A DNA stretch of 64,000 nt from Agrypnia vestita (Eukaryota; Arthropoda; Insecta; Trichoptera; Phryganeidae). Position 1 is the stretch's first letter. Each line of letters begins with the position of its first letter. The DNA is taken from contig JADDOH010010161.1 in the NCBI GenBank assembly GCA_016648135.1, positions 1 to 64,000 on the forward strand, given 5' to 3'. The notes under the pieces are model-generated. The model saw only the letters and a list, made by a program, of their open reading frames with translations. It searched no databases and was not told the origin of the DNA. Shown piece by piece: positions 62,701 through 64,000 of the stretch. The position numbers were made by a program, and so were the translations under genes.

Positions 62701-62892
62701 GTAGCTTGTTGGTCTTGTGGTTAGGACACTGGCCTCGTGATCCAAAGGTTGCGGGTTCGAACCTCACTTCAGACTAGCAAGTTAGTCCTATTTTCATAGC
62801 ACAAACGTTTATCTTAGTTTGAAAATAGTAAAAATATTGATGTGACACGTATTCCGTGTTCACATCTCTATTTTTTAAAAAAAAAAAAAAAT
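62701..62892 (+). mobile_element. tRNA-derived SINE, family 2, full length
   Basis: GTAGCTTGTTGGTCTTGTGG, GTTGCGGGTTCGAACCTCAC, CTATTTTCATAGCACAAACG, GATGTGACACGTATTCCGTG and an A-rich tail of about 17. Confidence 0.85.
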
Positions 62893-63083
62893 TAAGACAA
62901 ATAAAATTAGCATATTCTTGATTTTAGGCGTGTTATATAATATAACTCATTTTACTTTACATACATATTATTTATTTTTAAATAAGAGTTTTTTTTTAAA
63001 TATTAGGTACAATCGATACATATTATTATATTATTTTTTAAATGTTCAAGTATTTTGTTTGTAACATTGGGGAAATTCATTTT
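62893..63083. other. AT-rich, no recognised feature
   Basis: Nothing recognised. Confidence 0.35.
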
Positions 63084-63273
63084 TAATATTTAAAAAATGA
63101 GGATAAACAACACTGTTTTATTCCACTATATTTATTTTGAATTGTTACAACGTTGTAAACGTGTTGTTATTGACAATGGGAGAAATCCCGAAAACGTTCT
63201 AACAATTCAAAATAAATATAGTGGAATAAAACAGTGTTGTTTACCCTCATTTTTTAAAATATTATTTTTTGTT
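63084..63273. mobile_element. Hairpin MITE with long near-perfect arms
   Basis: Arms of about 65-70 bp: AATATTTAAAAAATGAGG, ATAAACAACACTGTTTTATT, CCACTATATTTATTTTGAAT and their reverse complement, one base different in the middle (ATAAACAA against GTAAACAA), with a 50-bp loop. Confidence 0.75.
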
Positions 63274-63735
63274 ATCTCCTAAACTTTAAATAATATATGA
63301 ATCTGTAATTTTTCATAAATTTATTTTGTTTGTAAATTTCATAAATTCATCCTTGTGGAAACCAATATATTTTTTTTATTGGTAAATTTTTTCTATACCT
63401 ACACTCTTCTATGCATCTTTCTAATTCGGTCACCTAATTTATTTTAAACATCGTAGAACCTTGTTTAAAAATGGCAACATCAAAATAAAATACGTTTTAT
63501 TTAAAAATAAAAGTGCAATTTTTCAATGGATATATGATTTTTATTAGCGTCGTAAAACTTGATTTTATTGCGTACATAGAAATAGGCGTTCATAAATTAT
63601 TGTGCGCCAGAAAAGTCCGCCTATTTACAAGATTGAAGAATTTACAGCTGTGATCCATCTTAATTATATATTCACGCAAGTACGTCCGTCCCAATGTGAT
63701 ATCTCCATTATATGACGTGTTATTTCGATACAGAA
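63274..63735. other. AT-rich, no recognised feature
   Basis: No gene or repeat recognised. Confidence 0.35.
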
Positions 63736-64000
63736 TTTATTACGCCCGTTTAAAAAGATGCTGCACGATCTTCTTCCCCGCGCTGGACCTGAACCGGGCC
63801 CGGGTCATCTCTGGTTTATCTGCAGTTGCAGTTTAAGTGCAGACGCAGCGTTTAATTGTTAAACAAACCGTTAGCTTAATTAATTAGCCACTCCTAACAC
63901 AGGCTATAGACCGGCTGACGCGCCATGGGTGTTCGATACAGGAACAATAAAGTTTCTTCCTAACCTCTTGGTCGCGACGAACCGTAAATTAAAATTATAT
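63736..64000. other. High-complexity island; candidate conserved regulatory DNA
   Basis: GC-richer, not repeated in the window, with clustered homeodomain-type words (TTTAATTG, TTAATTAATTAG) around 63850-63890 and no persuasive frame. It continues past the window edge. Confidence 0.35.

Noticed and set aside
1..64000. CRISPR array, bacterial operons or viral insertions
   Set aside because: No regularly spaced repeats with unique spacers, no ribosome-binding-site pattern, and no recognisable viral protein was seen on either strand.

Overview
The window reads as AT-rich non-coding DNA from an insect nuclear genome. I found no intact protein-coding gene. The longest open frames are under about 165 codons, and the recognisable ones are decayed transposon proteins. 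The case for an insect is the mix of tRNA-derived SINEs, CR1/L2-like, Jockey/R1-like and microsatellite-tailed LINEs, mariner, pogo and hAT elements, Helitrons, many foldback MITEs, and a short array of the arthropod telomere unit TTAGG. The order cannot be fixed from sequence alone. The only element that looks like a working host gene is a tRNA-Lys(CUU) at 40280-40352.

Layout. 0-5 kb: a Helitron end carrying a dense array of heat-shock-element-like GAA/TTC units, a GC-rich island, SINEs, a Helitron interrupted by a foldback element with a 13-bp target duplication, LINE remnants, and a tRNA-like unit inside an inverted repeat. 5-12.4 kb: several LINE C-terminal fragments, a SINE inserted into a SINE, and a short hAT derivative. 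13.5-17.3 kb: unclassified repeats and a hammerhead-bearing repeat. 18.6-24.6 kb: a mariner relic, a 2.3-kb hAT element with a perfect 8-bp target duplication that itself hosts a MITE, a TATA/initiator promoter, a Helitron, and a second mariner relic split by a palindromic MITE that contains another MITE. 26.6-28.9 kb: a palindromic MITE split by a deleted pogo-like element. 29.9-33.3 kb: two MITEs split by a SINE and by a LINE 3' end. 33.7-36.6 kb: GC-rich, high-complexity islands (possible regulatory or exonic host sequence) and the best hammerhead-like motif. 36.6-45 kb: LINE fragments, foldback repeats, the tRNA gene and a reverse-transcriptase relic. 45-64 kb: more LINE, SINE, MITE and Helitron copies, a 95-bp GTAA microsatellite that is a LINE tail, and a further high-complexity island at the right edge.

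Most striking pattern. At least six repeat families with no evident sequence kinship each contain the same small RNA-like module: CUGANGA, one extra nucleotide, a base-paired stem-loop, GAAA, a short self-complementary stem and then UH, in several cases with a pairing stem I. This matches a type I hammerhead ribozyme with a minimal stem III, except for the one extra nucleotide before stem II. Hammerheads are known in Penelope-like retroelements and retrozymes. Here they sit in short, often palindromic, non-coding repeats. Ribozyme activity is not shown by the sequence. The second notable pattern is repeated nested insertion, in which the interrupted element can still be aligned across the gap, giving a relative time order of transposon families.
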